Made by a program: the position numbers and the translations under genes. The notes under the pieces were generated by a model. The model made no database searches. It had not been told where the DNA came from and saw nothing but the letters and a program-made list of their open reading frames with translations. Positions 27,387-36,779 of a DNA stretch of 64,000 bases are shown here, one piece after another; the stretch's first letter is position 1, and the number at the start of each line of letters is the position of its first letter. Source of the stretch: Bradyrhizobium sp. (GTDB taxonomy: Bacteria; Pseudomonadota; Alphaproteobacteria; Rhizobiales; Xanthobacteraceae); assembly GCF_027307225.1 (NCBI RefSeq), contig NZ_DAHUXJ010000052.1, positions 23,473-87,472 of the forward strand, read 5' to 3'.

Positions 27387-27632
27387 GTGAGCTACGCCGG
27401 TGGCGTCCTGCGCGATAACCTCTGCAACGACGTGCCGCTGCTGTTTCGCTCTGAACTCTATGCGAGCATGTCGGTTGTCACCGGGCTGTTTTATGCCACC
27501 GCCTTCGGGTTGAAACTGAACGACGAGATCTGGACCGCCTTGACCTTCGTGGTTGGCCTGTCGTTCCGCCTGTTGGCGATCCGCTACAAACGGGAAATGC
27601 CGAAATTCGTGTTCAACGGCGAGGAGAAATGA
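27387..27632 (+). pseudogene. Trimeric intracellular cation channel (TRIC/UPF0126) protein, C-terminal remnant
   Basis: Only the second half of a roughly 200-residue channel protein remains. GGVLRDNLCNDVPLLFRSEL is the family signature found in the middle of intact proteins, and the last helices (SMSVVTGLFYATAFGL and LTFVVGLSFRLLAIRYKRE) follow. Nothing upstream in any frame supplies the missing N-terminal helices; the sequence there is the promoter region of the divergent membrane-protein gene. GTG 27387 could start an 81-residue product but no good ribosome binding site supports it. Treated as a truncated gene. Confidence 0.8.
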
Positions 27633-27655
27633 GGGGACGGTGCAACTTGGCTCAA

Positions 27656-27822
27656 CCTCATCCTGAGGAGCGCGCATCGCGCGCGTCTCGAAGGATGGCC
27701 TCATGGTTCACCCGGCGATGCCAACGGGTCGCGCGAACGCGCGCCCGATGACAGGCTCCGCATCGTCCGGCGACGCGCACCGGACGGCGCAAGCGCAGCC
27801 GGTGGGCAACTCACCATGAGGG
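27656..27822. repeat. Intergenic repeat (CCTCATCCTGAGGAG family), copy 1
   Basis: Begins CCTCATCCTGAGGAGCGCGC, followed by GCGCGCGTCTCGAAGGATG and closing with CTCACCATGAGG, as in the copy at 38320. This copy has extra sequence in the middle (about 27710-27810), so it is composite. Confidence 0.75.
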
Positions 27823-27826
27823 GGAG

Positions 27827-29059
27827 CTACTTCCGCAGCTTCGCGACCTCATCTGCCGTTACCGCCGGCGCGGCATTGCCCCAGGCATTGCGGATATAGG
27901 TGACGACGTCGGCCACATCCTGATCCGGCCATTTGGTGTAAGGCGGCATCGAGCCGGTGTTGGGCGCCCGCGGTGTCGTGATCGTCTCGGCGCCGTCGAG
28001 CACGATCCGGATGGCGCTCGCGGGATTGGCGGATTGCAGGTTGGCGTTGCCGGGCAGCGGCGGATAGATCCGCGGCGCGCCTGACCCGTCGAGTTCGTGG
28101 CAGGCAACGCACGATCCCTTGTACAATTTCTCGCCGTTCGTCATTTGCTCGGGCGAGGGAGCCGCCACGGCAGGCTCCGCCGGACCCGCAGCGAGGTCTT
28201 TCAGATAGACCGCCATCGCGTGCACGTCGGCCTCGCTCATGTGCGACGTCGAGTTGAGCACCACCTCCGCCATCGGACCGCCGGCGTGGCTATGCCCATT
28301 GCGCCCGCTCAAGAGATATTCGGCGATGTCGTCGGCGCTCCAGGACTTCAGCCCGCCGCGCGCGGCCTCATCGAGGCGCGGGGCAAACCAGCCATCCACC
28401 ACGCTGCCGGCAAATCGCCTTTTTGACCGTTCGGCACCCAGGAAATTCTTCGGCGTATGGCAGGCGCCGCAATGCGCCAGACCCTCAACCAGATAGCCGC
28501 CGCGATTCCATTCCGCGCTCTTGTTCTGATTCGGCTCGAGAATGCCGGGCCTGAAGAACGCGTAATTCCACAGCCGCATCAGCACACGGTAATTTAACGG
28601 CCAGCGCAGTGCGGGCGGTGGCGGGGTGTTGCTGACCGGCGTCAAGGTTCCGAGATAGGCGTGGATCGCAAACACGTCGTCGCGGACCAGTTTGGTGAAG
28701 TGAGGGTAGGGGAAGGCCGGGTAGTAGAGCGAGCGGTCCGGCGCCTCGCCGTAGCGCATCGCGCGCAGGAACTGCTGATCGTTCCAGCGGCCGATGCCGG
28801 TATCGCGGTCCGGCGTCAAGTTGGCGGAGTAAATGCCGCCGAACGGCGTCTCGATCCGTTTTCCGCCGGCGAACGGCTTCCTGGGATCAGCGGTATGGCA
28901 ACTGGCGCAATCGCCGGCCTCCGTCAGCGCTTTGCCCTTGGCGACCACCTGCGGATCGGGCGCAGCGGGAAGCTCGGCGCGGGCCGGCCCGAACTTGAAT
29001 GCAGTGCACAAAGCAAGGCCGACCAGAATCGCCCAGCCATTCCATTGCCGTTGCCGCAT
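27827..29059 (-). CDS. Three-haem c-type cytochrome (dehydrogenase electron-transfer subunit type)
   Basis: 410 residues from ATG 29059, supported by GGGAG upstream and a signal peptide ending at ARA. Three CxxCH haem sites are visible: CASCH, CGACH and CVACH (the last near residue 320). The pattern and length match cytochrome subunits of membrane-bound alcohol, gluconate or sorbitol dehydrogenases, which pass electrons to ubiquinone. No flavin or PQQ dehydrogenase gene is adjacent, so the partner is unknown. Confidence 0.92.
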   Translation of the reverse strand: MRQRQWNGWAILVGLALCTAFKFGPARAELPAAPDPQVVAKGKALTEAGDCASCHTADPRKPFAGGKRIETPFGGIYSANLTPDRDTGIGRWNDQQFLRAMRYGEAPDRSLYYPAFPYPHFTKLVRDDVFAIHAYLGTLTPVSNTPPPPALRWPLNYRVLMRLWNYAFFRPGILEPNQNKSAEWNRGGYLVEGLAHCGACHTPKNFLGAERSKRRFAGSVVDGWFAPRLDEAARGGLKSWSADDIAEYLLSGRNGHSHAGGPMAEVVLNSTSHMSEADVHAMAVYLKDLAAGPAEPAVAAPSPEQMTNGEKLYKGSCVACHELDGSGAPRIYPPLPGNANLQSANPASAIRIVLDGAETITTPRAPNTGSMPPYTKWPDQDVADVVTYIRNAWGNAAPAVTADEVAKLRK

Positions 29060-29312
29060 CGATCGATCTCCCGTCTTTGGTCGTATGACCGCCAGGCTGG
29101 TGTCACGTCGTTTCGCTGCGCCAATTTTCCACGACACATCCGAAAAAGGCGAGCGTGCTCGCGAACACGAAATTGCGTTTTGTATTCACTCGCATCCTCC
29201 TCGCGAGATTTGTGATGCCGAGAGCTTCGAAACCGACGTAATCTAGTTTCCAGACTAGCTTTTACCGGTAGCACGATTAGCTAAGAAGAGCCGGGGCACC
29301 AAAGAGGGTGGA

Positions 29313-32300
29313 ATGGGAATAAACCAGGGTCCGATCAGTCTCGATCAAAAATACACCCAAGGCTCCGGCCATGTCTTCCTGACAGGTATCCAGGCGCTGG
29401 TCCGGCTTCCGATGGCGCAAATCCGCCGCGATCGTGCCAACGGACTCAACACCGCCGGTTTCATCAGCGGCTACCGCGGCTCCCCGCTCGGCGGTTATGA
29501 CCAGCAACTTTTCGCCGCCCGGAAACACCTTGATCAGTACAACATCAAATTCCAGCCCGGCGTGAACGAAGATCTCGCCGCGACCGCCATCTGGGGCTCG
29601 CAGCAGCTTAATCTCTCCAAGGGTGCCAATTACGACGGCGTCGTCGGCATCTGGTACGGCAAGGGCCCCGGCGTCGATCGCTGCGGCGACGTCTTCCGTC
29701 ACGGCAATGCCGCGGGCTCGGCAAAAAATGGCGGCGTGCTTTGCCTCGCCGGCGACGACCACGGCGCCAAATCCTCCACCGTCCCGCACCAGTCGGACCA
29801 CGCCTTCATCTCCGCGCTGATGCCCTATCTCTATCCCTCGAGCATCCATGAAATGATCGAGATGGGCGTGCTCGGCATTGCGATGTCGCGCTATTCCGGC
29901 TGCTGGGTCGGCATGAAGGTGATCACCGAGACGGTGGAGACCACGGCCGAGATCGACCTCTCCGACGAGATGAAGCCCTTCATCATTCCGCCTGATTTCG
30001 AAATGCCACCGGGCGGTCTTAATTTGCGCTGGCCGGACGACCGCTACGATCAGGACCGCCGCTTGCAGGATTACAAGGGCTTTGCCGCCGTCGCCTTTGC
30101 CCGAGCCAACAAGGTCAACCGCATCACGATGGATTCGCCGAACGCGCGCTTCGGCATCATGGCGTCCGGCAAGAGCTATGAGGACATCCGCCAGGCCCTG
30201 CGCGAGCTCGGCATCACGCCGGAAGTCGCGGCCAGGATTGGCCTCAGGCTCTACAAGATCGGCATGCCGTGGCCGCTGGAGCCGGAAGGCGTGCGCGAAT
30301 TCGCGGTCGGTCTCGAAGAGATCTTCATTATCGAGGAACGCCGCGAGATCGTCGAGAATCAAGTCAAGCAGGAATTGTTCAACTGGCGCGACGACGTGCG
30401 CCCGCGCATCGTCGGCAAGATGGACGATCACGACAAGCGCTTCCTGCCCTTTGCGGAGGAATTGAGCGTCGCCTCGCTCGCAAGCTCGCTGACCGAACGG
30501 CTGCTCCGCCTCAACCTCAATCCTGAAATCGCCGCCATGTTGCGGGCCAAGGCCGACTGGTTCAACGGTCGTCAGGCCACGCAGATGCAGGCGGTCTCGC
30601 CGGTCACCCGCACGCCGTATTTCTGCTCGGGTTGTCCGCACAACACGTCGACCAAGGTGCCGGAAGGAAGTCGCGCCTTTGCCGGCATCGGCTGCCACTT
30701 CATGGCGCTCTGGATGGACCGCAACACCGAGACTTTCACCCATATGGGCGGCGAGGGTGTGCCGTGGGTCGGCGTCGCGCCCTTCACCAAGGAAGAGCAC
30801 GTCTTCGCCAATCTCGGCGACGGCACCTATTTCCATTCCGGCAGCCTCGCGATCCGGCAAGCCGTCGCTTCGGGCGCTAGCATCACCTACAAGATCCTTT
30901 ACAACGACGCGACCGCCATGACCGGCGGGCAGCATGTCGACGGCGAGTTGTCGCCGCAGCGGATCACCTTCCAGCTTCATGCCGAAGGCATCCGCGAGAT
31001 TTATCTGGTCTCGGAAAATCCGCACCTCTATCCGCCGGCCGATATCGCCCCGGGTGTGAAGATCGCCCATCGCGACGATCTCGACGCCGTGATGAAGGCA
31101 TGCCGGGAGGTCAAGGGCGCTTCCGCCATTGTCTTCGTGCAGACCTGTGCGGCCGAAAAGCGCCGCCGCCGCAAGCGCGGCATCATGGAAGACCCGGCGC
31201 GCCGCGTCTTCATCAACCCCGCCGTCTGCGAGGGTTGCGGCGATTGCTCGGTGCAGTCGAACTGCATTTCGGTCGAACCGCTGGAGACCGAGTTCGGGCG
31301 CAAGCGCACCATCAACCAGTCGGCCTGCAACAAGGACTATTCCTGCCTGAAGGGCTTCTGCCCGTCGTTTGTGACCATCGATGGCGGCCAACTGCGCCGT
31401 CGCGCGCCGGCCGGCGTCGGCGATCTCGGCGAACTGCCGGAGCCCGCGTCCAAGCCCGCACTGGACAAGCCCTACAACGTCGCCGTTGGCGGCGTCGGCG
31501 GCACCGGCGTGTTGACCATCGGTGCGCTGCTCGGCATGGCCGCCCATATCGAGGGCAAGGCCAGCATGATCCTCGATATGTCTGGCCTCGCGCAAAAGGG
31601 CGGCGCGGTGTTGAGCCATGTCCGGTTGTCCGAACATACCGCTGACGTGACCTGTTCGCGCATTGTCACCGGCACCGCCGATCTCGTGATCGCCGCCGAC
31701 GAAGTCGTGGCCGCCTCCAAGGAAACCATGACGCTGTGCGAGAGCAGCCGCACCGCCGGCATCATCAACAGCCACGTCATTCCGACCGCCGACTTCATCC
31801 TCAACCGCGACTTCAATTTCCAGTCCCGCAGGGTCAATCACGTGCTGGAAACCGCGCTACGCAAGGATTCGGCCTTCGTCGATTTCACCAAGCCTGCGGA
31901 AACGCTGCTGGGCGATGCCATCGCCACCAACATGATGATGATGGGTTATGCCTATCAGAGAGGATTGCTGCCGCTTTCGGCGCAAGCGATCGAGCAGGCG
32001 ATCGAGATTAATGGCGTCGCCATCAAGATGAACACGCAGGCGTTTCGTCTTGGCCGTCTCGCCGCCGCCGAGCCCGCACGGATCGAAGCGATGATGAAGG
32101 GGCATGACGAGCAAATCGCCCCGAAGACGCTGGATGCGATGTCGCTCGATGAAATCGTCGCACATCGCAGTGCCCATCTCGCCGACTATCAGAACAAGCG
32201 GCTTGCCAGGCGATACCAGGCGTTGGTGAAGCGGGTGAGGGATGCGGCGCTCGATCGCGGCTTTGGCGACGAACTCGCCCGTGCGGTAGCCGTCAACTAC

Positions 32301-32804
32301 GCCAAGCTGCTCGCCTACAAGGACGAGTACGAGGTCGCGCGTCTCTTTACGGATGGCCATTTCGAGCAGCAGCTTCGTGACCAGTTCGACGGCGACTTCA
32401 AGATCAGCTTCAACCTCGCGCCGCCCGTTCTCGGCGGCGACAAGGACGCGCTGGGGCGGCCGAAGAAGCGCGCCTTTGGCGCCTGGATGCTGCCGGCATT
32501 CCGGATGCTGGCGAGGATGCGCTGGCTTCGCGGCACGCCTCTCGACATTTTCGGGCGCAGCGCCGATCGCAGGCTCGAGCGTGATCTGATCGCAGGCTAC
32601 GAGAAGGACGTCGCAACCGTGCTCGGCGTCCTGTCGGCGGCCAACCACGATACAGCGGTCGAGCTGCTGTCGCTGCCCGACCGCATTCGCGGCTATGGCC
32701 CGGTGAAGGAGAAGGCGGTCAACGACGCCAGGGCGCGTTATGCGCAGCTTGCCGCCGATCTCGCCAATCCGCCGCCCGCGCCGCGTCAGCTTGCGGCGGA
32801 GTAG
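29313..32804 (+). CDS. Indolepyruvate ferredoxin oxidoreductase, fused alpha-beta(gamma) form
   Basis: 1163-residue thiamine-diphosphate enzyme that oxidatively decarboxylates aryl-2-oxoacids to acyl-CoA. The N-terminal part starts FLTGIQALVRLPMAQIRRDR and FISGYRGSPLGGYDQQL; the TPP-binding region has FCSGCPHNTST, GIGCHFMALW and GDGTYFHSG (about residue 505). A ferredoxin-like site CEGCGDCSVQSNC lies near residue 640, and the gamma-type domain starts at VAVGGVGGTGVLTIGALLGM (about 725). Separate subunits in archaea are fused here, as is usual in proteobacteria. Likely role: aromatic amino acid or phenylacetate-type catabolism; adjacent to a P450. Confidence 0.95.
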   Translation: MGINQGPISLDQKYTQGSGHVFLTGIQALVRLPMAQIRRDRANGLNTAGFISGYRGSPLGGYDQQLFAARKHLDQYNIKFQPGVNEDLAATAIWGSQQLNLSKGANYDGVVGIWYGKGPGVDRCGDVFRHGNAAGSAKNGGVLCLAGDDHGAKSSTVPHQSDHAFISALMPYLYPSSIHEMIEMGVLGIAMSRYSGCWVGMKVITETVETTAEIDLSDEMKPFIIPPDFEMPPGGLNLRWPDDRYDQDRRLQDYKGFAAVAFARANKVNRITMDSPNARFGIMASGKSYEDIRQALRELGITPEVAARIGLRLYKIGMPWPLEPEGVREFAVGLEEIFIIEERREIVENQVKQELFNWRDDVRPRIVGKMDDHDKRFLPFAEELSVASLASSLTERLLRLNLNPEIAAMLRAKADWFNGRQATQMQAVSPVTRTPYFCSGCPHNTSTKVPEGSRAFAGIGCHFMALWMDRNTETFTHMGGEGVPWVGVAPFTKEEHVFANLGDGTYFHSGSLAIRQAVASGASITYKILYNDATAMTGGQHVDGELSPQRITFQLHAEGIREIYLVSENPHLYPPADIAPGVKIAHRDDLDAVMKACREVKGASAIVFVQTCAAEKRRRRKRGIMEDPARRVFINPAVCEGCGDCSVQSNCISVEPLETEFGRKRTINQSACNKDYSCLKGFCPSFVTIDGGQLRRRAPAGVGDLGELPEPASKPALDKPYNVAVGGVGGTGVLTIGALLGMAAHIEGKASMILDMSGLAQKGGAVLSHVRLSEHTADVTCSRIVTGTADLVIAADEVVAASKETMTLCESSRTAGIINSHVIPTADFILNRDFNFQSRRVNHVLETALRKDSAFVDFTKPAETLLGDAIATNMMMMGYAYQRGLLPLSAQAIEQAIEINGVAIKMNTQAFRLGRLAAAEPARIEAMMKGHDEQIAPKTLDAMSLDEIVAHRSAHLADYQNKRLARRYQALVKRVRDAALDRGFGDELARAVAVNYAKLLAYKDEYEVARLFTDGHFEQQLRDQFDGDFKISFNLAPPVLGGDKDALGRPKKRAFGAWMLPAFRMLARMRWLRGTPLDIFGRSADRRLERDLIAGYEKDVATVLGVLSAANHDTAVELLSLPDRIRGYGPVKEKAVNDARARYAQLAADLANPPPAPRQLAAE

Positions 32805-32854
32805 GGGGCTACTCGCCGAGGATCGCCGATGACCGATGGTTCGCCGCCCAACGC

Positions 32855-34030
32855 ATGAGCACCGCGCCTCGCATCGATATCGACGTTGCGGCCTTCTGGC
32901 ACGACCCGTACCCGACCCTGGCGCGGTTGCGGCGTGATGCGCCGATCGCCTTTGTTCCCCAGCTTGGCAGCACGCTGCTGTGCAGCCGCGAGGACATTTT
33001 CGTCTCGGAAAAGCAGATCGACGTCTTCAGTTCGCATCAGCCGCAGGGTTTGATGAACAAGCTGATGGGCCACAATATGATGCGCAAGGATGGCGAGTCC
33101 CATCTGAACGAGCGCAAGGCGATCTTCCCGGCCATTTCTCCCAAGACGGTCAAGGCGCACTGGACCGCCCGGTTCCAGGCGCATGCCGACCGGATCCTCG
33201 ATGAATTCGAGCCTGCGGGCGCTTGCGATTTCGTCCGCGAATTCGCGCTGCCGTTCTCGGCGGAATGCCTGAAGTCAATCACCGGCCTGACCAACATGCG
33301 TTTCGAAGACATGAACGCGTGGTCGCAGGGCATGATCGACGGCATCGCCAACTATGTCGGAGACGCGGCCACCGAGGCGCGCTGCCACGCGGCCACTTCC
33401 GGCATCGACGCTGCCATCGACGACATGGTGCCGGTGCTCCGCAACAGGGAAGACCGAAGCCTTCTCGGCGTGATGCTGGCCTGCGGCATGCCGATGGACA
33501 GCGTCCGCGCCAACATCAAGCTCGCCATCAGCGGCGGACAGAATGAACCGCGCGATGCGATCGCCGGCGCCGTGTGGGCGCTGCTGACGCATCCGGCTCA
33601 GTTGAAGCTGCTCACCGACGGTGCCGTCCCGTGGATTCAGGCCTTCGAGGAGTACGCCCGCTGGATCTCCCCGATCGGAATGTCGCCACGCCGCATCGCC
33701 AAGCCGTGGACCATCCGCGATGTCGAATTCGAGCCTGACGAGCGCGTATTTCTGATGTTCGGCTCCGCCAATCGCGATGAAAAGCACTTCGAACGCGCGG
33801 GCGAATTCGATGTCCGGCGAGACACCGGCAAGAGCATTGCGTTCGGCGCCGGGCCGCATTTCTGCGCCGGAGCATGGGCATCCCGCGCCATGGTCGCCGA
33901 TGTCGGGCTTCCGACCGTTTTCGCGCGATTGAGAAATCTTCGTCTTGTCGACGGCGAGCCGGTAAGGATCGGCGGCTGGGCGTTCCGCGGGCTGCTCAAT
34001 CTTCCCGTCGCCTGGAATTCCGCCGTCTAA
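32855..34030 (+). CDS. Cytochrome P450
   Basis: 391-residue soluble bacterial P450. The haem loop is FGAGPHFCAGAWASR with the ligand Cys337; the K-helix pair Glu266 and Arg269 (EYAR) is present. The I helix reads ISGGQNEPRDA (225-235), so the usual acid-threonine pair of the oxygen-activation site is replaced by Asn-Glu-Pro; this variant occurs in some bacterial P450s and may signal an unusual reaction. It lies 50 bases after the oxidoreductase gene; no ferredoxin or reductase is next to it. Substrate unknown. Confidence 0.93.
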   Translation: MSTAPRIDIDVAAFWHDPYPTLARLRRDAPIAFVPQLGSTLLCSREDIFVSEKQIDVFSSHQPQGLMNKLMGHNMMRKDGESHLNERKAIFPAISPKTVKAHWTARFQAHADRILDEFEPAGACDFVREFALPFSAECLKSITGLTNMRFEDMNAWSQGMIDGIANYVGDAATEARCHAATSGIDAAIDDMVPVLRNREDRSLLGVMLACGMPMDSVRANIKLAISGGQNEPRDAIAGAVWALLTHPAQLKLLTDGAVPWIQAFEEYARWISPIGMSPRRIAKPWTIRDVEFEPDERVFLMFGSANRDEKHFERAGEFDVRRDTGKSIAFGAGPHFCAGAWASRAMVADVGLPTVFARLRNLRLVDGEPVRIGGWAFRGLLNLPVAWNSAV

Positions 34031-34176
34031 AGTGCCTGGTCAGGTAACGAGATTCGGATTTCCCTCCCGCTTTCAACTTCCAAACAGCAAGCATACAATT
34101 TCTTGGCACGCTCCGCTTATCGCGGTGCAGCGAAGACAACAACAACGCAAAACAACAATGCAAAGGGAGAGAACAG

Positions 34177-35409
34177 ATGCAGCCATCAGGCACGACAAGC
34201 CTGTTTGTGGGCGCAGTCGCGATTTTTCTCGGAGCCGCGGTGCACGCTCAATCGGCAGACCCGATCAAGATCGGCGTCATTGCGGAGGTGCAATCGATCG
34301 CGGGTGCGGCGACGCCGGGCGGCGCGCAGATTGCCGCTGACGAGATCAACGCGAAGGGCGGGGTGCTTGGTCGCAAGATCGAGATCGTGACTTACGACAA
34401 CAAGAGCTCTTCGGCGGATTCGATCCGTGCTTTTCAGCGCGCGGTCAGCGAGGACAAGGTTTCCGCCGTCATCGCCAGCTATATCAGCGAAGTTGTGCTG
34501 GCGCTCGAGCCCTGGGCAGCCCGGCTGAAGATGCCGATGATCACGCCCGGTGCTGCCTCGAACGAGATCACGAAAGCGATCCATAACGACTACGACAAGA
34601 ACAAATACACTTTCCACGGCTTCCTGACCTCGGCGGCACAGGCGCAGATCGTCTGCGATGCCGCCAAGGAGCTTTTGGTCGACCAGCTCAAGTTCAAGAC
34701 GGCCGCGATCATGAGTGAGGACGCCGCCTGGACCAAGCCGCTCGACGTCGGTTACGAGGCCTGCTTGCCGAAAGTCGGCATAACGGTCGTCGATCACATC
34801 CGCTTCTCGCCCGACACCACCGACTTCACGCCGATCTTCAACAACATCGAGGGCAAGAAGCCGGACGCGATCGTGACCGGCATCTCCCATGTCGGCGTGC
34901 AGCCGACCGTACAGTGGAAGAACCAGCAGGTGCCGATTGCGATGTTCGGCATCTCCGCGCAGGCGCTGAGCCCGACCTTCTGGAACGACACCAATGGCGC
35001 CGCCGATGGCGTGCCGTCGCTTGCGGTCGCCACGCCGGACGTTGCGGTGACGCCGAAGACCAAACCCTTCGCCGCGGCTTTCAAGGCCAAATACGGCACG
35101 CCACCGGCCTATACCGGCTACACCGCCTATGACGACGTCTACATCATCGCTGAAGCGATCAAGCGCGCGGGTTCGACCGATCCCGACAAGATGGTCGCGG
35201 AGATGGAAAGGACGAAGTTCGAAGGCACGATCGGCAACATCGAGTTCTACGGCAGGAACGACGAGTTCACCCACGGCATCAAGGCCGGACCCGGCTACGT
35301 CTCGGGTCTTGTTTTCCAGTGGCAGAACGCCAAGCAGGTCACGGTCTGGCCGCCGAAGATCGCCGAGGGCAAGCTCGAATATCCGAAGTTCGTCAAGCTC
35401 TCGCAGTAG
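34177..35409 (+). CDS. ABC transporter periplasmic binding protein, branched-chain amino acid type
   Basis: 410-residue LivJ/LivK-like protein (Peripla_BP_6 fold). Signal peptide to about AVHAQS, then DPIKIGVIAEVQSIAGAATP, GGAQIAADEINAKGGVLGRK and ITPGAASNEITKAI, all typical. It probably binds a carboxylate or acyl compound related to the nearby catabolic genes rather than an amino acid, but this is inference. Permease and ATPase genes are not adjacent, so it is an orphan here. AGGGAGAG precedes the ATG. Confidence 0.92.
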   Translation: MQPSGTTSLFVGAVAIFLGAAVHAQSADPIKIGVIAEVQSIAGAATPGGAQIAADEINAKGGVLGRKIEIVTYDNKSSSADSIRAFQRAVSEDKVSAVIASYISEVVLALEPWAARLKMPMITPGAASNEITKAIHNDYDKNKYTFHGFLTSAAQAQIVCDAAKELLVDQLKFKTAAIMSEDAAWTKPLDVGYEACLPKVGITVVDHIRFSPDTTDFTPIFNNIEGKKPDAIVTGISHVGVQPTVQWKNQQVPIAMFGISAQALSPTFWNDTNGAADGVPSLAVATPDVAVTPKTKPFAAAFKAKYGTPPAYTGYTAYDDVYIIAEAIKRAGSTDPDKMVAEMERTKFEGTIGNIEFYGRNDEFTHGIKAGPGYVSGLVFQWQNAKQVTVWPPKIAEGKLEYPKFVKLSQ

Positions 35410-35494
35410 CCGATAGGCGCATTGGGTCGGTCATTCCGGTCGACAAGGTTGCAGATCAGCTCAACTAGGCCGATCCGCGTTCATCATCCAAAAC

Positions 35495-35521
35495 AAAAAG
35501 GCCCCCGTTGCGGGGGCCTTT
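35495..35521. terminator. Bidirectional terminator between the binding-protein gene and the HU gene
   Basis: AAAAAGGCCCCCG-TTG-CGGGGGCCTTT: a perfect nine-base GC stem with A and T runs on either side, between convergent genes. Confidence 0.92.
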
Positions 35522-35544
35522 CGATTCAAGGTCCGAAGTTTTCC

Positions 35545-35844
35545 TTAAACTGCGTCCTTGGCGGCCTTTACCGGCCGTGCGCGCACGATCTTGCGGGCAG
35601 GCTTGGCCTTGAACATCATTTCTTCGCCCGTGAACGGGTTCGTGCCCTTGCGCGCCTTGGTGGCGGGCTTCTTGACCACGACGAACTTCGCCCAGCCCGG
35701 CAGAAGGAACACGCCAGACTTCTTCAGTTCCTTGTGGCCGACGTCAGTCAGCGTATCCATGACGTTCTTCACGTCACGCTTGGAAAGTTCGGTTGTCGTC
35801 GCGATTTTCTCGACGAGCTGTGACTTCGACATTTGGGTGGCCAT
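35545..35844 (-). CDS. HU/IHF-family DNA-binding protein
   Basis: Nucleoid-associated protein of 99 residues: MSKSQLVEKIATTTELSKRD starts the dimerisation helices and the beta-arm region reads FVVVKKPATKARKGTNPFTG EEMMFKAKPARKIVRARPVK. The arm sequence GTNPFTGE is the family hallmark. The ATG at 35844 has AAGGAGA upstream. A basic C-terminal extension goes beyond the E. coli protein. Confidence 0.93.
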   Translation of the reverse strand: MATQMSKSQLVEKIATTTELSKRDVKNVMDTLTDVGHKELKKSGVFLLPGWAKFVVVKKPATKARKGTNPFTGEEMMFKAKPARKIVRARPVKAAKDAV

Positions 35845-36009
35845 TGTGTCTCCTTTGATTCGGACCGTGCCGATAATAACGGGCTTTGCGCGGGGGAAAG
35901 GGCTTCTACACAGTTTTTCGCGGCTTTTCTCGGGGTTTTTTGCATTTTTTTGCTTCTGACCCCGGTTTTTTAAGGACTTGACGCGCATCGCGGACCGTGA
36001 ATCCCCGCT
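35845..36009. other. Upstream region of the HU gene, no gene seen
   Basis: Contains the HU gene promoter on the minus strand and T/C-rich runs. I see no credible coding frame. Confidence 0.6.
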
Positions 36010-36067
36010 GATTTGCCCGTCGTGCCAATGTGACGCAGCCATTTTCGCTTGTGACGACGGGCAAATC
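36010..36067. repeat. Inverted repeat around GATTTGCCCGTCGT
   Basis: A perfect 14-base inverted pair, GATTTGCCCGTCGT at 36010-36023 and ACGACGGGCAAATC at 36054-36067, with a 30-base interior. A strong hairpin or palindromic repeat in the gene-free stretch. Confidence 0.8.
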
Positions 36068-36089
36068 ACGGGCACATTTCCGCGCATCC

Positions 36090-36765
36090 CGCCCTCAAAA
36101 ATAGGGGCGTATCGCGATCGTCACGGACGTTGGGCGCGGGATGCGATGGACGCACATGGTGCCGCAAGACGAACGGCACGATGGCGGACGGCGAAGTCGT
36201 ATGGTCCTGACTTCTCGACGCTGAAGTCAACTCGGTGGCGATGCTGGCGCATCGCGCCGGGGACGGTGGCAAGAAAGCCCGATCACCGGGGAGATTACGA
36301 AGGAAACCATCGCGCGGGGAATGCCGGAATGTTCGGCCTACCTGTGGTGACTTGCTCGTACGCTTTTTTCTTTTGCGTGCGAGGCTGCGGGTGCGGCCAG
36401 CACCCGGCATTCCCTGCGCCCTTGTTTTTCGAGGGACATCATAGTTCATAACCCGGGCAGTAAAGGCTGCGGGAAGGCGTCGGCGTGTCTCCTGTGTTCC
36501 CCGGATGCTGCGCGAGCCGCGTCGCTTTTCGCGACGTGGTGTGCTGCTGATCCGGGGGTCCAGGTGCCGTGCGTGGGTCCGCGGCGCAGCGCCGAAGAAG
36601 CGCTGCACCGCGCCCGGGACACGCTTTGATCGGGGCGATGACTGTAGAGGGGACATGCAGATGGGTCGCTGCGCTATGCGATAGCGCCTCATCCCGCGGA
36701 ATATTCGCCGCTTGCCAACGCGGTCCCCGCAGGTCAAGAAATTGGGGCAAGAAGACAAGAAACGT
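36090..36765. repeat. Gene-free tract, probably dispersed intergenic repeat of this genus
   Basis: About 680 bases with no gene having family-like content. The text (for example GGGCGCGGGATGCGATGGAC and GGGGAGATTACGAAGGAAAC) resembles a long intergenic repeat I associate with Bradyrhizobium-group genomes, where short spurious frames in it are often annotated as hypothetical proteins. The frames on the minus strand (36066-36758) are rich in Arg, Pro and Ser and look non-coding. Recognition is from memory. Confidence 0.5.
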
Positions 36766-36779
36766 CAGCGGAGAACAAG

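Noticed and set aside
29277..31841. 854-residue minus-strand open frame opposite the indolepyruvate oxidoreductase
   Set aside because: Shadow of a well-supported gene; no domain pattern in the translated product.
36066..36758. Minus-strand 230-residue frame in the gene-free tract
   Set aside because: Arg/Pro/Ser-rich translation, no signal or domain; the DNA resembles intergenic repeat sequence.
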